In this document: positions 1-9,318 of the stretch, one piece after another
How positions within the stretch are numbered: the first letter of the stretch is position 1
How the letters are laid out: each line of letters begins with the position of its first letter
From: Actinoplanes couchii
Lineage (GTDB): Bacteria; Actinomycetota; Actinomycetes; Mycobacteriales; Micromonosporaceae
Length of the DNA: 61,087 nucleotides
Direction: 5' to 3'
NCBI RefSeq assembly: GCF_016862075.1
Contig: NZ_BOMG01000121.1
Coordinates: 1 to 61,087 of the forward strand
Notes under the pieces: generated by a model
What the model was told of the DNA's origin: nothing
Databases searched by the model: none
The model's input: the letters and a program-made list of their open reading frames with translations, nothing else
Translations under genes and position numbers: made by a program

Positions 1-15
1 CACAGGATCGCATAG

Positions 16-306
16 GAAAACCGAGACGCTGCGGAATGGTCTCTCACGAACGGTGTCCGGCTCGAACTGGCCGACCAGAAGACCCAGGTCACCGCTCTGG
101 CCCTGGCCGTCGCCGACACCGACATGATGGCCGGTTACGACATCCCCAAACTGCCGCCCCACGAGGTGATCGCCGCGGCCCTGGACGGCCTGGAAGCCGG
201 CAAGCTCGAAGTCATCGCCGACGCTCCCACCGCCAACGTCAAAGCATCCCTGTCCCGCGATCCCGCCCTCTTCTACGCCGACATTCCCGCCGCCCTCTTC
301 GGCTGA
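16..306 (+). pseudogene. 3' remnant of a short-chain dehydrogenase gene
   Basis: The frame ending at 306 encodes the C-terminal third of a classical SDR: the segment after the catalytic Tyr (AAEWSLTNGVRLEL), the VADTDM(M)AGYD stretch and a typical tail ending FYADIPAALFG. An in-frame TAG at 13-15 and loss of similarity before about position 25 show that the Rossmann domain and the active-site Ser-Tyr-Lys are absent. No credible start codon with an RBS exists; the first ATG is at 124. This is read as a decayed, 5'-truncated gene. A frameshift just outside the window cannot be excluded because the upstream sequence is not visible. Confidence 0.6.
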
Positions 307-328
307 CCCGGTCGCGGACCCGGCGGCA

Positions 329-817
329 TCAGCGCCGCTCGCCATCGCCTCCGTCTGCGGGGCGCGGCTGTTCACGGGCGGCGGCCCGTAGCGTCTCCAG
401 ACGTGCCTGCGCACGTTGGACGGCCTCTCGGGAGCGATGCAGGAAGGCGTTGCTGCGGTCCAGGCGTGCGACTTCCCGGGCGAAGGCGTCTTCGATCTGT
501 TGCATCGGATCGCGGTTGGTCGTCTCGGGCGCCGTCCGGTTGTCGAGAGAACGCTCGCGGGCCGTGGCGTACTCTTCCCGTCCGTCCGCGGCGAGGTCAC
601 GCTCATCGGCGACCTGTTCGCGCTGGTCCGCCGCCGTCTCGCGATCAGTGATCGCACGTTCCCTGGCCGTCAGAACGTCATTCCTGGCTGCCAGCTGCGT
701 TTCCCGATGGGACAGGCGTTGTTCACGGGCGTCGAGCAGCCGCTCCCTGCTGTCCAGTTGTTGTTGCCGCTCGTCGAGATGGCGATCCCGCGCGTTCCAT
801 CGGTCATCGGGAAACAC
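329..817 (-). CDS. Small charged coiled-coil protein of unknown function
   Basis: This frame encodes about 162 residues dominated by heptad-like Arg/Glu/Asp repeats (RERLLDAREQRLSHRE, then ADQREQVADERDLAADGRE), so it is almost certainly a long helical coiled coil. A second helical part follows, ending in a Gly/Asp/Arg-rich tail. It has no signal peptide, membrane segment or catalytic motif. Similar DERE-type repeat segments occur in actinobacterial proteins, often next to GAF or other sensory domains, but none is present here. The start is uncertain: GTG at 817 is the nearest start codon before the repeats and has only a weak RBS. The open frame continues upstream into LPMO antisense sequence, so an earlier start is unlikely. 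Function is unknown. Confidence 0.5.
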   Translation of the reverse strand: MFPDDRWNARDRHLDERQQQLDSRERLLDAREQRLSHRETQLAARNDVLTARERAITDRETAADQREQVADERDLAADGREEYATARERSLDNRTAPETTNRDPMQQIEDAFAREVARLDRSNAFLHRSREAVQRAQARLETLRAAAREQPRPADGGDGERR

Positions 818-945
818 GAACTGATCATAGACAGCTTCGTGGTCCGGGCGCTTCGTGCCACGATGCCGACCTGACCGGCGACGATACGGCCCGGCACGAC
901 CGGTGGGTGGACGGCGGCGTGCCGGGAATCGTACCGGGAGGGGAT

Positions 946-2010
946 CTATGTGGTGGCCTTGCAGCTGAGCCGGGGCGGATAGTTGGTGACCAGCCAGTAG
1001 CCCGGGAACCGGAAGGTGGCGCCGGCTCCGGCGGCCAGGGTGCCGTTGTAGCCGACGTTGGTGGCCCGCCAGTTCGGGCCGTCCGAGGCCACTGTCGCGT
1101 CCCAGGCCGAATCCATCACCTGGCCGTTCGGGAACTGCAGGGTGACCGCCCAGGCCCGGGTCGCGGCGGCTCCGGCGGTGACCGTGACCTCGGCCTGGAA
1201 GCGCCCGGTCGACGTTTCCTGCTGGGTCAGGCGGTAGGTGGCGTGGCAGCCGCTGTCGGGGTCGAGCGGGGGCGGTGTGGTGGCGTTGCCGGGGTCCGGG
1301 CGGCCGCCGGGGAAACGTACGTCGGAGCACATGTAGTAGTTCTGGTCGGCGTGCCCGGCGTGCCAGACGGCGTACACGACGTGCTGGCCCGTGCGGCCCG
1401 GCGCGCTGAGCTGGAACGAGTAGTCGACGCCGTTGAGCCACGGGTCGTTGGGCCGGGTCGGCCAGCCGGATTCCGGGAACGGGCCGGTGTCCTTGACGAG
1501 TTCGAGATCGGCCCAGGTGAGCTGCTGGGTGGCCGGGTCGAAGCCCTGCCTGGTGACGTAGAAGCGGATGTACGCGGCACCGTGCCGGGCCTGTCGTGCA
1601 TCGTCCAGGTGAACGTGTTGGCGACGTCCTGGGCGCGCCAGTATCCGGGGGGCGTTCAGGGCGTCGAAGGTGTTGTCGCCGCCGCCGCAGAGCTTGCCGT
1701 CGGGTACCCGGGCCTGGTGGTTGTCGGCGACGTTGTCCTGGATGAGGCCGTTCCAGGTCCACATCGCGGCCGGGTTGGCATGCCAGGCCTGCCAGCACAT
1801 CGGGTCCAGTCAGGCCATGACCGGGTTGGTCCAGGTGGTGTCCCAGCGCTTGGCGCAGCCGTAGTGGCGCGAGGGCGGGTCGATCGCGGAGCCGTGCGCG
1901 GAGGCGGGACGGGCGATGATCAGGAACGAGAACAGCAGCAGCCCGGTGAGGGCTGCGATGGTCAGGGGGCGCCGGACCCGTGGCCGGCTGAGGGTGCCGA
2001 AGGTGAACAC
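946..2010 (-). pseudogene. Broken secreted LPMO (AA10) with C-terminal CBM2
   Basis: The GTG at 2010, preceded by GGAG, opens a signal peptide ending ASA. The mature protein would begin with His39 (HGSAIDPPSRHYGCAKRW), the N-terminal copper-binding His of AA10 lytic polysaccharide monooxygenases. The chain then shows CWQAWHANPAAMWTWNG, the ARHGAAYIRFYVTRQGFDP region, CSDVRFP, a Pro-rich linker and a CBM2-like carbohydrate-binding module to the end. Three lesions break it: an in-frame TGA at 1810-1812 between VMA and LDPMCW; an extra base in the G6 run at 1647-1652; and a missing base near 1590 that restores frame. Between the last two, the family sequence PGYWRAQDVANTFTW appears in the +1 frame. 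The gene is either decayed or contains sequencing errors. Intact homologues oxidatively cleave chitin or cellulose outside the cell. Confidence 0.8.
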
Positions 2011-2042
2011 GGTGACTCCAGGGCTGGGGGAGGGGATCGAGA

Positions 2043-2051
2043 GAAACTTTC
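2043..2051. promoter_or_regulatory. GAAACTTTC motif upstream of the LPMO
   Basis: GAAA-N-TTTC dyad 33 bp upstream of the LPMO start codon. Dyads of this shape are typical operators of LacI-type regulators of polysaccharide-degradation genes in actinobacteria, so a role in LPMO control is plausible. Which regulator binds is unknown. Confidence 0.3.
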
Positions 2052-2080
2052 CAACCGGGGATGGCTATGTTTCGCGGACG

Positions 2081-2096
2081 CTACGTCCTGACGTAG
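2081..2096. promoter_or_regulatory. Perfect inverted repeat CTACGTC-CT-GACGTAG
   Basis: Seven-bp arms with a two-base centre, 70-86 bp upstream of the LPMO start. It could be an operator or a short hairpin. No regulator can be assigned. Confidence 0.35.
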
Positions 2097-2517
2097 AAGT
2101 TCGTCAATGTCTTGAGGTCGCGAATCGCTGTCCGTGTATAAGCCCGGGCCCGGGAACGTCCCCAATCGCGTTCTTCCCAAACCCGCACAGTTCCGTCTAT
2201 TCCGGTGGAGAGTGGGGCCTGGCCCGCGTGGAAGAACTCGATCTCCAGCGCCGCTGGCGGGTGCGGTGGAAACCGGCAAGGGCCGGATGTGGATCATCGT
2301 GACCCGGGCCGGAGGGTGACCCGCCGCTGGGGCATGATCGGATGCTCGACCTCCCCAAGGAGACCGACTTTCTAACCGGCCTGTACGCCAAGCCGAGAGT
2401 CTGTCCGCACAGGATTGCTCGCTTGCCGGCGGGAGATCAAACCGCCCTCGCCTCGGCGTCGGCGTCCGAACTTGTCGTACCCGTTCTCCATAGTGGTCGG
2501 CAGAGAAGGAGGCCGTC

Positions 2518-3852
2518 ATGTCCAACCTTCGTGTGCCGGTGACCTGCTGTGTGTGCGGTCAGGTTCGGCAGGTGCGGCCGGCGCTGGTGCGGGGATTCGA
2601 CGTCCTCGCCTGCTCCCGGCATCCGGCGTCCGACGTGGAACTGCCGGTGCCCGATGGCCACCACCTGGTGACGGCCGGCGGCGTCGCCGGGCACTTCACC
2701 GGGTACACCGTCGTGGCGACGACACCGTCACAGGCACGGGCGGCACACCGGGCCGCGAGCACCGCCGCGGCCGCGATGGGACGGCCGGCGCCCGAGCCGG
2801 ACTTCGATCCCGGCGACACCAGCCACATCGACCCACGACTCGTCCGGGCCTTCACCGACGTGCTCGGGCCGGACGGCTGGGAGATCACCGACTGGCGCCG
2901 CGAGGGCCGGTACTTCGAGGTGAAGGTGTACACCGACTTCGGCTGGGCCGGATTCCTCGTCGGACGGCCTGAACAGATCGCCGATCAGGTGGCCCGGCTG
3001 CGAGCCGAGGCGCAGGACGTCCTGGCGACCTTACGCTGTCCGACGTGCTCCGACCGGCCGCAGGCCTGCGGGTGCGGAACCGTAGTGTGGAAGCCGGCGT
3101 CATGGACGAACGAGTGGAATGCGATTACCGGGGCCCTGGCCTATCTCGAGGATGCCGTTGATCCTGAAAAGACCGAGACACTAGCCCGGCTCACGGCTGC
3201 CCTGGACGGTGGTGACGTCTCGGAGGGGGAGTGGATCGTCTACGACTCCTTCGCCGGCGTGGTGCAGGCGTTCCGGGAGCTGGTTCCGGATGCCCGATGG
3301 ACTTTGCTGCACGACCGGCCGGTGGCGGTGATACCGGTCGGGGCCGCGTTCCGGCCTGGCCCGGCAGGAGACCTGCTCGCCGCCGCTGAGCAGGCCGGCT
3401 ACCGGCTTGCCATCCGCACCGAGTTCGCCCGCGATGAGCGTCGCAGTGTGTTTCGCTTCGAGTCCGCCGACGTATGGTTTGCCTGCGCTCGTGTCGACGG
3501 TCGCTACCACCTGGTCGCCGGGCAGCCCGGCTGGCAGCCGGACAACGACGACTCCGATGAGCACTGGACGGCGCTGGAGGCGACCGCGGACTGGTGGATC
3601 CTGCTGCCGGAGGACCAGCGGGGTCTAGGTGCATGGACCGTGAATGAGGGCTGTTCGGAGTTCGACATGGGCGCCGGCACGCTTGTCGCGTCCAGCGTGC
3701 TCGACTGCACCGAACTGACACCCGACGTTGTGCGGACCGCGCTGGCGCAGGCCGACTCCGCGATCCGGGACAGCCGCCAGCGCCTAGACGAGTACTATAC
3801 GCGGGAGCGAAAAATCCTCTCTGCCCTGTCGGGCAGAGAGGATCGCCGGTGA
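2518..3852 (+). CDS. Unrecognised 444-residue cytosolic protein with Cys clusters
   Basis: The ATG is preceded by a strong AAGGAGG RBS, so start and expression look secure. The N-terminus carries CCVCGQV...ACSRH and residues about 176-190 carry CPTCSDRPQACGCG. Both look like small zinc-ribbon or Cys-cluster elements. The middle and C-terminal parts (for example EGEWIVYDSFAGVVQAFRELVPDARW) are mixed alpha/beta without a family I recognise, and there is no signal peptide or membrane segment. The gene stands alone between the LPMO remnant and the NACHT gene. The last 12 codons are embedded in a 13-bp perfect hairpin. It may be a Micromonosporaceae-restricted protein. Zinc binding is inferred only from Cys spacing. 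Confidence 0.75.
   Translation: MSNLRVPVTCCVCGQVRQVRPALVRGFDVLACSRHPASDVELPVPDGHHLVTAGGVAGHFTGYTVVATTPSQARAAHRAASTAAAAMGRPAPEPDFDPGDTSHIDPRLVRAFTDVLGPDGWEITDWRREGRYFEVKVYTDFGWAGFLVGRPEQIADQVARLRAEAQDVLATLRCPTCSDRPQACGCGTVVWKPASWTNEWNAITGALAYLEDAVDPEKTETLARLTAALDGGDVSEGEWIVYDSFAGVVQAFRELVPDARWTLLHDRPVAVIPVGAAFRPGPAGDLLAAAEQAGYRLAIRTEFARDERRSVFRFESADVWFACARVDGRYHLVAGQPGWQPDNDDSDEHWTALEATADWWILLPEDQRGLGAWTVNEGCSEFDMGAGTLVASSVLDCTELTPDVVRTALAQADSAIRDSRQRLDEYYTRERKILSALSGREDRR
3814..3843 (+). terminator. 13-bp perfect hairpin at the 3' end of the 2518 gene
   Basis: Arms ATCCTCTCTGCCC and GGGCAGAGAGGAT flank the loop TGTC. The hairpin lies just inside the coding end (stop codon at 3850-3852) and has no U-run, so it may be a terminator-like mRNA 3' stabiliser, not a classical intrinsic terminator. 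Confidence 0.5.
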
Positions 3853-4013
3853 CGTGGTAGCCGTCGAACAGCGGACCGCCATGCTGATCGAAGACATCGT
3901 GGGTTGCCAGGAGGTCTGAGCCTGCCCGGTGTGCAGGTCGAGCTGCACACCGCTGCCGAGTGCAAGAGCGGTCCCCGGGCCACGGTCGCACGTCACCGAG
4001 AGCCGTTACGCGG

Positions 4014-4274
4014 TCAGGCGCCGCTCTTGCCGTGCCTCTGAAGGTGACGGTTCTTCCCGCGTTTTCCGCCGAAGGTGTTCCGCCAGCCAGAATCCGGGCG
4101 CATCCGCCGAGCGGTCCCGCGAGCTTTCGGCTGGCCGCTGTGGCGGGCTTCCCGTCGAGGAACCGACACCCGAGCTCGGAGCTGATGGGCGGAACGGGAC
4201 AGGTTAATAACAGCGGCGATCAATCGTACGATGGCGGTGACCGTCGGCAGCCATTCCAGCATGTCGTGCCACAT
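4014..4274 (-). CDS. Possible small membrane-associated protein divergent from the NACHT gene
   Basis: The ATG at 4274 follows a good GGGAGG RBS at proper spacing. The first 30 residues (MWHDMLEWLPTVTAIVRLIA, then AVINLSRSA) could form one amphipathic or membrane helix, followed by a strongly basic Arg/Lys-rich tail. It starts 88 bp from the start of the NACHT NTPase on the opposite strand, so the two could share a control region. Codon use in the tail is not convincing, and the real product might be shorter or absent. The rest of the 3853-4362 stretch shows no other gene. Function unknown. Confidence 0.35.
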   Translation of the reverse strand: MWHDMLEWLPTVTAIVRLIAAVINLSRSAHQLRARVSVPRREARHSGQPKARGTARRMRPDSGWRNTFGGKRGKNRHLQRHGKSGA

Positions 4275-4362
4275 CGTGAACCTCCCACAATCCTCTGACC
4301 TGGATGTACTCGACGATCTCGTGGGCGCCCTCCACTGAGGGCCAGGCTGGAAAGGCTGGAGA

Positions 4363-7300
4363 GTGGACGAAGGCAGCCGGCACGAGCGCGGCAGCAGGGT
4401 CCTGCGCGAACTGCGGGAGCTCGTAGGAAGCCCGGGCTACGAAACCTTGGCTAAGAGGCACGAGGCACTGTCGAAGTCGAACGTGGGCAACCTCCTCAAG
4501 GGGAAGACCTCGCCCAGGGACGCGACGGTGGAGGCTTTCATCGAAGCGTGTCTGGGTTACGGCAACCGCAAGCTGCCCCTCGAGCTGCGCGACCGCAGGC
4601 ACTGGTGGCAGCGGTACCAGCAGGCGCTCGGTTCAGCGCCGGAGCTGACCGACACCACGGTCGCCGACTACCTCGACGCGGTGCGTGAGCAGTTCGGACC
4701 ACTGCAGCTTGATGCGCTCATCCCGCTCAACGACCAGGATGAGCACCTGCCGGTGCGCTTGCGGGAGGTGTTCGTAGGGCAGGACGTGCGAGCGAACCCG
4801 CCCCGGGCCGAGCTGCCCAGAGACGTCTGGCTCAGGCTGATCGACTCTGGGCACTTCAGCCCTGCCGACCTTCCCGCCGGGTTCGACCGCGACCTGCTCA
4901 ACCGGCTCCGCCAGGATTACCAGCAGCGCCCCCGGCGGTCGGTGCTCGTCGTTCTGGCCCATCCGAGCGCGATGCGGACGGTGCTGCTCGGTGACCCCGG
5001 CTCGGGCAAGTCCACACTGGCCCGCTACTTGGCGCTGGCGCTGGCCGATGCGGTGACCCTGCCGCCGGACCTGGAACCGCTCCGCGGGCGGGTGCCATTG
5101 GTCGTTGAGCTCCGGATATTCGCTTACCACAGTTCCGGCGGCGGCGACTTCCTCGATCTGATCGCCCACATGCACACTTCGGAGAGTTTCGGTCTCCCCC
5201 GAGCGAATGCCGAGTCACTACTGGAGCAGGGGCGCGCGTTGGTCGTGTTCGACGGCTTGGACGAGGTGTTCGACTCAGACGAGCGCACGACGATCAGTAA
5301 GAGAATCGGGGCGTTCGCGGCAAAATATCCGAAGGTGAAGGTGGTTGTCACCTCGCGAGTGGTGGGCTACCAGCGGGCCGTGCTGGACACCGCCGGATTC
5401 GCCCACCACAAACTGGAGGACCTCACCACCGAGCAGGTGGAGAACTTCGTGCGGCGATGGTTCGACACCGCGCTGCCGAAGGACCCCGTGGAGTCGGCCC
5501 GTCTGCGGCGCAGGCTGATGGCCGCCGTGGCGGAGTCGAAGGCGGTGTCCGAGCTGGCGGGTAACCCGCTGTTGCTCACCATCCTGGCGATCATCGGCCG
5601 GCGTCGGGAGCTGCCCCGGGACCGCCGCGCGGTGCAGCAGCACGCGGTGACGGTTCTGGTGCAGCATTGGGATCCGAACAAGTACCTGCTCGCCAACCGT
5701 TTCACCGTTGACCTGCCGACGATCGTGGAGGAGGACAAACTCGAACTGCTGCGCCGCGTCGCCCGGCGGATGCAGGCCGCACCCAAGGGCCTGGCGGGCA
5801 ATCACATCCCGGGCGCCGACCTCATCGAGGAGTTCGAGCAGTACCTGCACGATCGCTTGGAACTGCCCATGCATCAGGCCAGGCCGGGTGCCGAGCAGAT
5901 GCTGGAGCAGTTCCGTCACCGCAACTTCATCCTGTCGCGCTTCGGTGCCGGGGTTTACGGATTTGTGCACCGGGCGTTTCTGGAATATCTGGCTGCCGAA
6001 GATCTGGTACGCCGGTTTGCCGAGCGCAAGCTCAACGAGACCGACCTACTGGAGCTGTTTACAGCCCGGTGGAACGATCCTGCCTGGCACGAGGTGCTGC
6101 GGCACACCACCGGCATGCTCAGCGAAGATTTCGCGCGGCTGGTGATCGAGCATCTCCTCGAGCTGAACCCGGACTGGCGACGGCAGAAGCGCGCCCTCCC
6201 GCACCACATCGTGCTGGCCCTGCAGTGCCTCAGCGAAGTCCGCCGGCTGGGGGCACTGGCCGACACCAGCCGGGCGGTGATGCGCACGGTGACGGAGGCT
6301 CTGCTGGTGGCGAGCCTGCGGCAGCGCAACTATGACGGTGACCTGACTCAGTTGCTGGAGAAGAACCTGCCGTCGGTGCTGGCGACTTTCGGTCCCTACT
6401 GGGCGGGCAGGGAGGTCTACCTGTCGTGGTTCGCCGAGCACCACCAAACCCTGACTCTGCAGGCGAACTATTCCAACGCAAGGTCGCTCGTCCTGACAAC
6501 CCGCATCGCGGTGCTGCTCTCCGACGACGATGCCGACCTCCGTGCCGTACTGATGGAGCAGGCGAGATCGGGTTCCACGCCGGCGGTGCGCGTTGCGGCG
6601 GTCAGCGGGCTGACCAGCGGGGAGGATGAGATTCCGGAGGTCAGCACCCTACTGCGCGAGCTGGCGGCCGGCGGCCAGCATTCCGAGGTGCGGTCGGCGG
6701 CACTGACGGGGCTCAAGCGCTGGCTCACCCCTGCCGACGCGGGATGGGTACGGGCCATGGCGTCGGAGGGATCCGATATCGGTCTCGTCGACACGGCGGT
6801 AGCTGTCGTCAGTGAGAAGTGGGCGGACGACGGTGAGACCTTGCCATGGCTGGAAGATCTGCTTGCCCGCGACATTGCCGGACGGTCGGTCGCGGAGGTG
6901 CTGGCATCACGGTGGTCCCCCGACAGCGGTTTGCTGGATCGGCTGCGGGCGCTCGTGGCGGATTCGCCTTCGACCCAGGCCAAGACGCACGCGATCAAAG
7001 CCATCGGCGCAGGCTGGGCACATGTGCCAGGTGTGCGGGAGTGGCTCGTGACCTTGGCCGAGAACGGCATGAGTGACGTCCGCGAGGAGGCAGTCACCGC
7101 GGTCGGTTCCGCGTGGCGCGGAGATCGCGACATGATTCGATGGGTGCGCGGCCGGGTGCGGTCGGAGGCGGATCACGCCGTCCGCCGAGCTGCGGTGCAG
7201 GCATACGGCGAGGCGGACCTGGGTCCGGAAGCCGAGGCCGATCTGCGCCTCTGGGCACGCTGCGACCCCGGCGGCTCTGCGCGCCGAGCCGCGGCTGAGG

Positions 7301-9318
7301 CCTTGGCGAAGCATTCGATGAGCCCTGAACTGTGCGACTGGATCCGCGAATCCTTCGCCACCGAGCGGGAGGGATACGTGCGGACGACTTTTGTCACGCT
7401 CTTGTCGCACGCGGAGGCCCCGGGTCCTTGGGCTCGGTCTGTAGCGCTCACCGACCCTGATGACTCAGTCCGTATCCAAGCCGTGCGAACAATGGTGGGA
7501 CAGGCCACAGAACCCGACCTGCTGGACTGGCTGATGGCCATCGTACGAACGGAGTCGTCGTCCTACGTCCGTTCGGAGATCGTCCAAATGATCGTGGAGG
7601 GTTGGCCGGAGCGGCAGGAGACGCTGGCTTGGCTTCGCAGCCGGGGAGACGGGGTCCTTGATGAGTCGACCGCCCTCGAAGCGCTGTCGATCCGGTGGAT
7701 CGGTGAGCCATGGTTCACCCAGCAGATGCGAGCGGTCGTCACGCCCGGCAATCATTCGTCGGCTCGTCACCATGCCATCGGTTATTGGGGCGTTCATGGG
7801 GGCGAGGAAGGCAATGACCTGCTCCTGCACCTGGTTGAATCGGACATCGACCCGTCCATCCGGGGCGCAGCTTTCGAGCGGTTGGCCGTGCGCATGGGTG
7901 ACTCGTGGGAAGAACTGGACTGGATGCGGACCAGGTTGGTGGAAGATCACTCCGACTATGTCCGCCTGGCTGCGTTCGTCGCCATCGTCGAGCGGAGCCG
8001 AAGGTCACCGGTCGCTCGCGGCTGGATTGAGGCCACGATCTCGGGCGGTAGCCTCGGCGAGATCCACGAGTTGTTGCCCCATCCGCTCTGGATCTACGGT
8101 CCCAAATCCACTCGTGCGATCCTGGTGCGGTTGGCCGAAGCCGATGCGTCTGACCGAGTACGCGAAGAGGCAGTGGCCTACGCGAGCGGGGGCGTGGACC
8201 TCGCTACGGCCGTGACATGGTTGCAGGAGCGATTCGACCGCGAGACTTCCCCCAGGGTCCGGCGAAGCGTAGTGCGGGAACTTGGTGCCGCGGCCTGTGA
8301 CGCAGGCCTGGAGGGATGGCTCCGCGAGGTCGCAGCATCCGACGAGCCCGAGATCGTCCGCGTGGAGGCGCTGATCCACAGCGCCGCCGGTCCAGCCGAA
8401 CTCCAAGCCGCCTTCCCGAACACCGTCGACAGGGACGCGCAGAGAGCGATCCTGGCCAGGATCCTCAATCGTTGGCCTTTTGACGACGGCATCCAGGAGT
8501 GGCTCATCACCATGGCCGAGAGCGCGCCACTTCCAGGAGGACGGGCGACAGCGCTCACGATGCACTCCAGGCACTGGGCAACCCGCCCCGGTCTTCTCGA
8601 CTGGCTGTGGGAGCGTCTCAACGACCCCAGCTCACTGGTCCGTCACGCGGTGATCGAGGAGATCAGCACGTCCTGGACGCACCTGCCCGAAGTCGTCGAA
8701 CGGCTTCGAGCCGTGGACGATGCCGACCTCACGGTGCAACTGTCCCTTCTCGAGAACCATCGATACTGGGCAAGCAGCGACATCACTGAAGAGTGGGCCC
8801 GTGACCGCGCCGAGAATCACCCGGACCCCACCGTCCGCGCAGCAGCGATATACGTTGTTGCCGCAATGACGCAAGGTCGCCCCGGGGCCGTCGAATGGCT
8901 TGTGAAGCGGGTAGCCGAGGACAACGACTGGGAGCCTCGAAGCCAAGCCATCTGGTTGGTCACGCACCTCGGCGGCCACCAACCGCACATCCTCGACTGG
9001 GTCAAGAATCTCGCGCTCCACTCCGGTGACGCCTTGGTGCGCAGCGCCGCGGTGGAGTCATGGGCGCTGGGCTGGTCGCGGTATCCCGACGAACGGGAGA
9101 GTCTGGCCAGAGTCGGGGCCGAGGACCCAAGGCCGGACGTACGGTTGGCCGCCGTTCGGGCGCTGGGCTCCATCCGGCTCGACGACCCCCTGATCTCGGC
9201 GTGGCTGAGGGAGCGAACACACGACTCCGACGAGGGTGTCGCGCGTGCAGCGCAGCGGGAGCTGGGCAGACGCCTGCCGGTACCGCCGATCGATGCGGGG
9301 GTGGTCCGCGGCCGGTGA
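4363..9318 (+). CDS. STAND NTPase: N-terminal HTH, NACHT domain, long HEAT-repeat array
   Basis: This 1651-residue protein starts at GTG with AAAGG upstream. Residues about 10-65 form an XRE-like helix-turn-helix (LAKRHEALSKSNVGNLLKGK). The NACHT module follows: Walker A GDPGSGKST (210-218), Walker B ALVVFDGLDEVFD (292-304), a sensor-type TSRVVGYQ, LAGNPLLLTILAII, and the winged-helix hallmark FVHRAFLEYLAAEDL. From about residue 690 to the end there are many HEAT-like repeats of roughly 33-40 residues with recurring W(L/I)..L and VR..A positions, a likely ligand-sensing solenoid. No nuclease, protease or membrane effector is visible, so the HTH is the only candidate output or adaptor domain. 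Bacterial NACHT proteins include antiphage sensors and regulators of development. The antiphage role here is inference. It appears monocistronic. Confidence 0.85.
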   Translation: MDEGSRHERGSRVLRELRELVGSPGYETLAKRHEALSKSNVGNLLKGKTSPRDATVEAFIEACLGYGNRKLPLELRDRRHWWQRYQQALGSAPELTDTTVADYLDAVREQFGPLQLDALIPLNDQDEHLPVRLREVFVGQDVRANPPRAELPRDVWLRLIDSGHFSPADLPAGFDRDLLNRLRQDYQQRPRRSVLVVLAHPSAMRTVLLGDPGSGKSTLARYLALALADAVTLPPDLEPLRGRVPLVVELRIFAYHSSGGGDFLDLIAHMHTSESFGLPRANAESLLEQGRALVVFDGLDEVFDSDERTTISKRIGAFAAKYPKVKVVVTSRVVGYQRAVLDTAGFAHHKLEDLTTEQVENFVRRWFDTALPKDPVESARLRRRLMAAVAESKAVSELAGNPLLLTILAIIGRRRELPRDRRAVQQHAVTVLVQHWDPNKYLLANRFTVDLPTIVEEDKLELLRRVARRMQAAPKGLAGNHIPGADLIEEFEQYLHDRLELPMHQARPGAEQMLEQFRHRNFILSRFGAGVYGFVHRAFLEYLAAEDLVRRFAERKLNETDLLELFTARWNDPAWHEVLRHTTGMLSEDFARLVIEHLLELNPDWRRQKRALPHHIVLALQCLSEVRRLGALADTSRAVMRTVTEALLVASLRQRNYDGDLTQLLEKNLPSVLATFGPYWAGREVYLSWFAEHHQTLTLQANYSNARSLVLTTRIAVLLSDDDADLRAVLMEQARSGSTPAVRVAAVSGLTSGEDEIPEVSTLLRELAAGGQHSEVRSAALTGLKRWLTPADAGWVRAMASEGSDIGLVDTAVAVVSEKWADDGETLPWLEDLLARDIAGRSVAEVLASRWSPDSGLLDRLRALVADSPSTQAKTHAIKAIGAGWAHVPGVREWLVTLAENGMSDVREEAVTAVGSAWRGDRDMIRWVRGRVRSEADHAVRRAAVQAYGEADLGPEAEADLRLWARCDPGGSARRAAAEALAKHSMSPELCDWIRESFATEREGYVRTTFVTLLSHAEAPGPWARSVALTDPDDSVRIQAVRTMVGQATEPDLLDWLMAIVRTESSSYVRSEIVQMIVEGWPERQETLAWLRSRGDGVLDESTALEALSIRWIGEPWFTQQMRAVVTPGNHSSARHHAIGYWGVHGGEEGNDLLLHLVESDIDPSIRGAAFERLAVRMGDSWEELDWMRTRLVEDHSDYVRLAAFVAIVERSRRSPVARGWIEATISGGSLGEIHELLPHPLWIYGPKSTRAILVRLAEADASDRVREEAVAYASGGVDLATAVTWLQERFDRETSPRVRRSVVRELGAAACDAGLEGWLREVAASDEPEIVRVEALIHSAAGPAELQAAFPNTVDRDAQRAILARILNRWPFDDGIQEWLITMAESAPLPGGRATALTMHSRHWATRPGLLDWLWERLNDPSSLVRHAVIEEISTSWTHLPEVVERLRAVDDADLTVQLSLLENHRYWASSDITEEWARDRAENHPDPTVRAAAIYVVAAMTQGRPGAVEWLVKRVAEDNDWEPRSQAIWLVTHLGGHQPHILDWVKNLALHSGDALVRSAAVESWALGWSRYPDERESLARVGAEDPRPDVRLAAVRALGSIRLDDPLISAWLRERTHDSDEGVARAAQRELGRRLPVPPIDAGVVRGR

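Larger units (their letters stand above)
2011..2517. other. Gene-free stretch between the LPMO and the 2518 gene
   Basis: No coding frame with a credible start and codon pattern was found here. The stretch holds the LPMO promoter region (two possible operators are listed separately), a 12-bp self-complementary GC palindrome CCCGGGCCCGGG at 2143-2154, and the promoter of the gene that starts at 2518. Confidence 0.5.
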
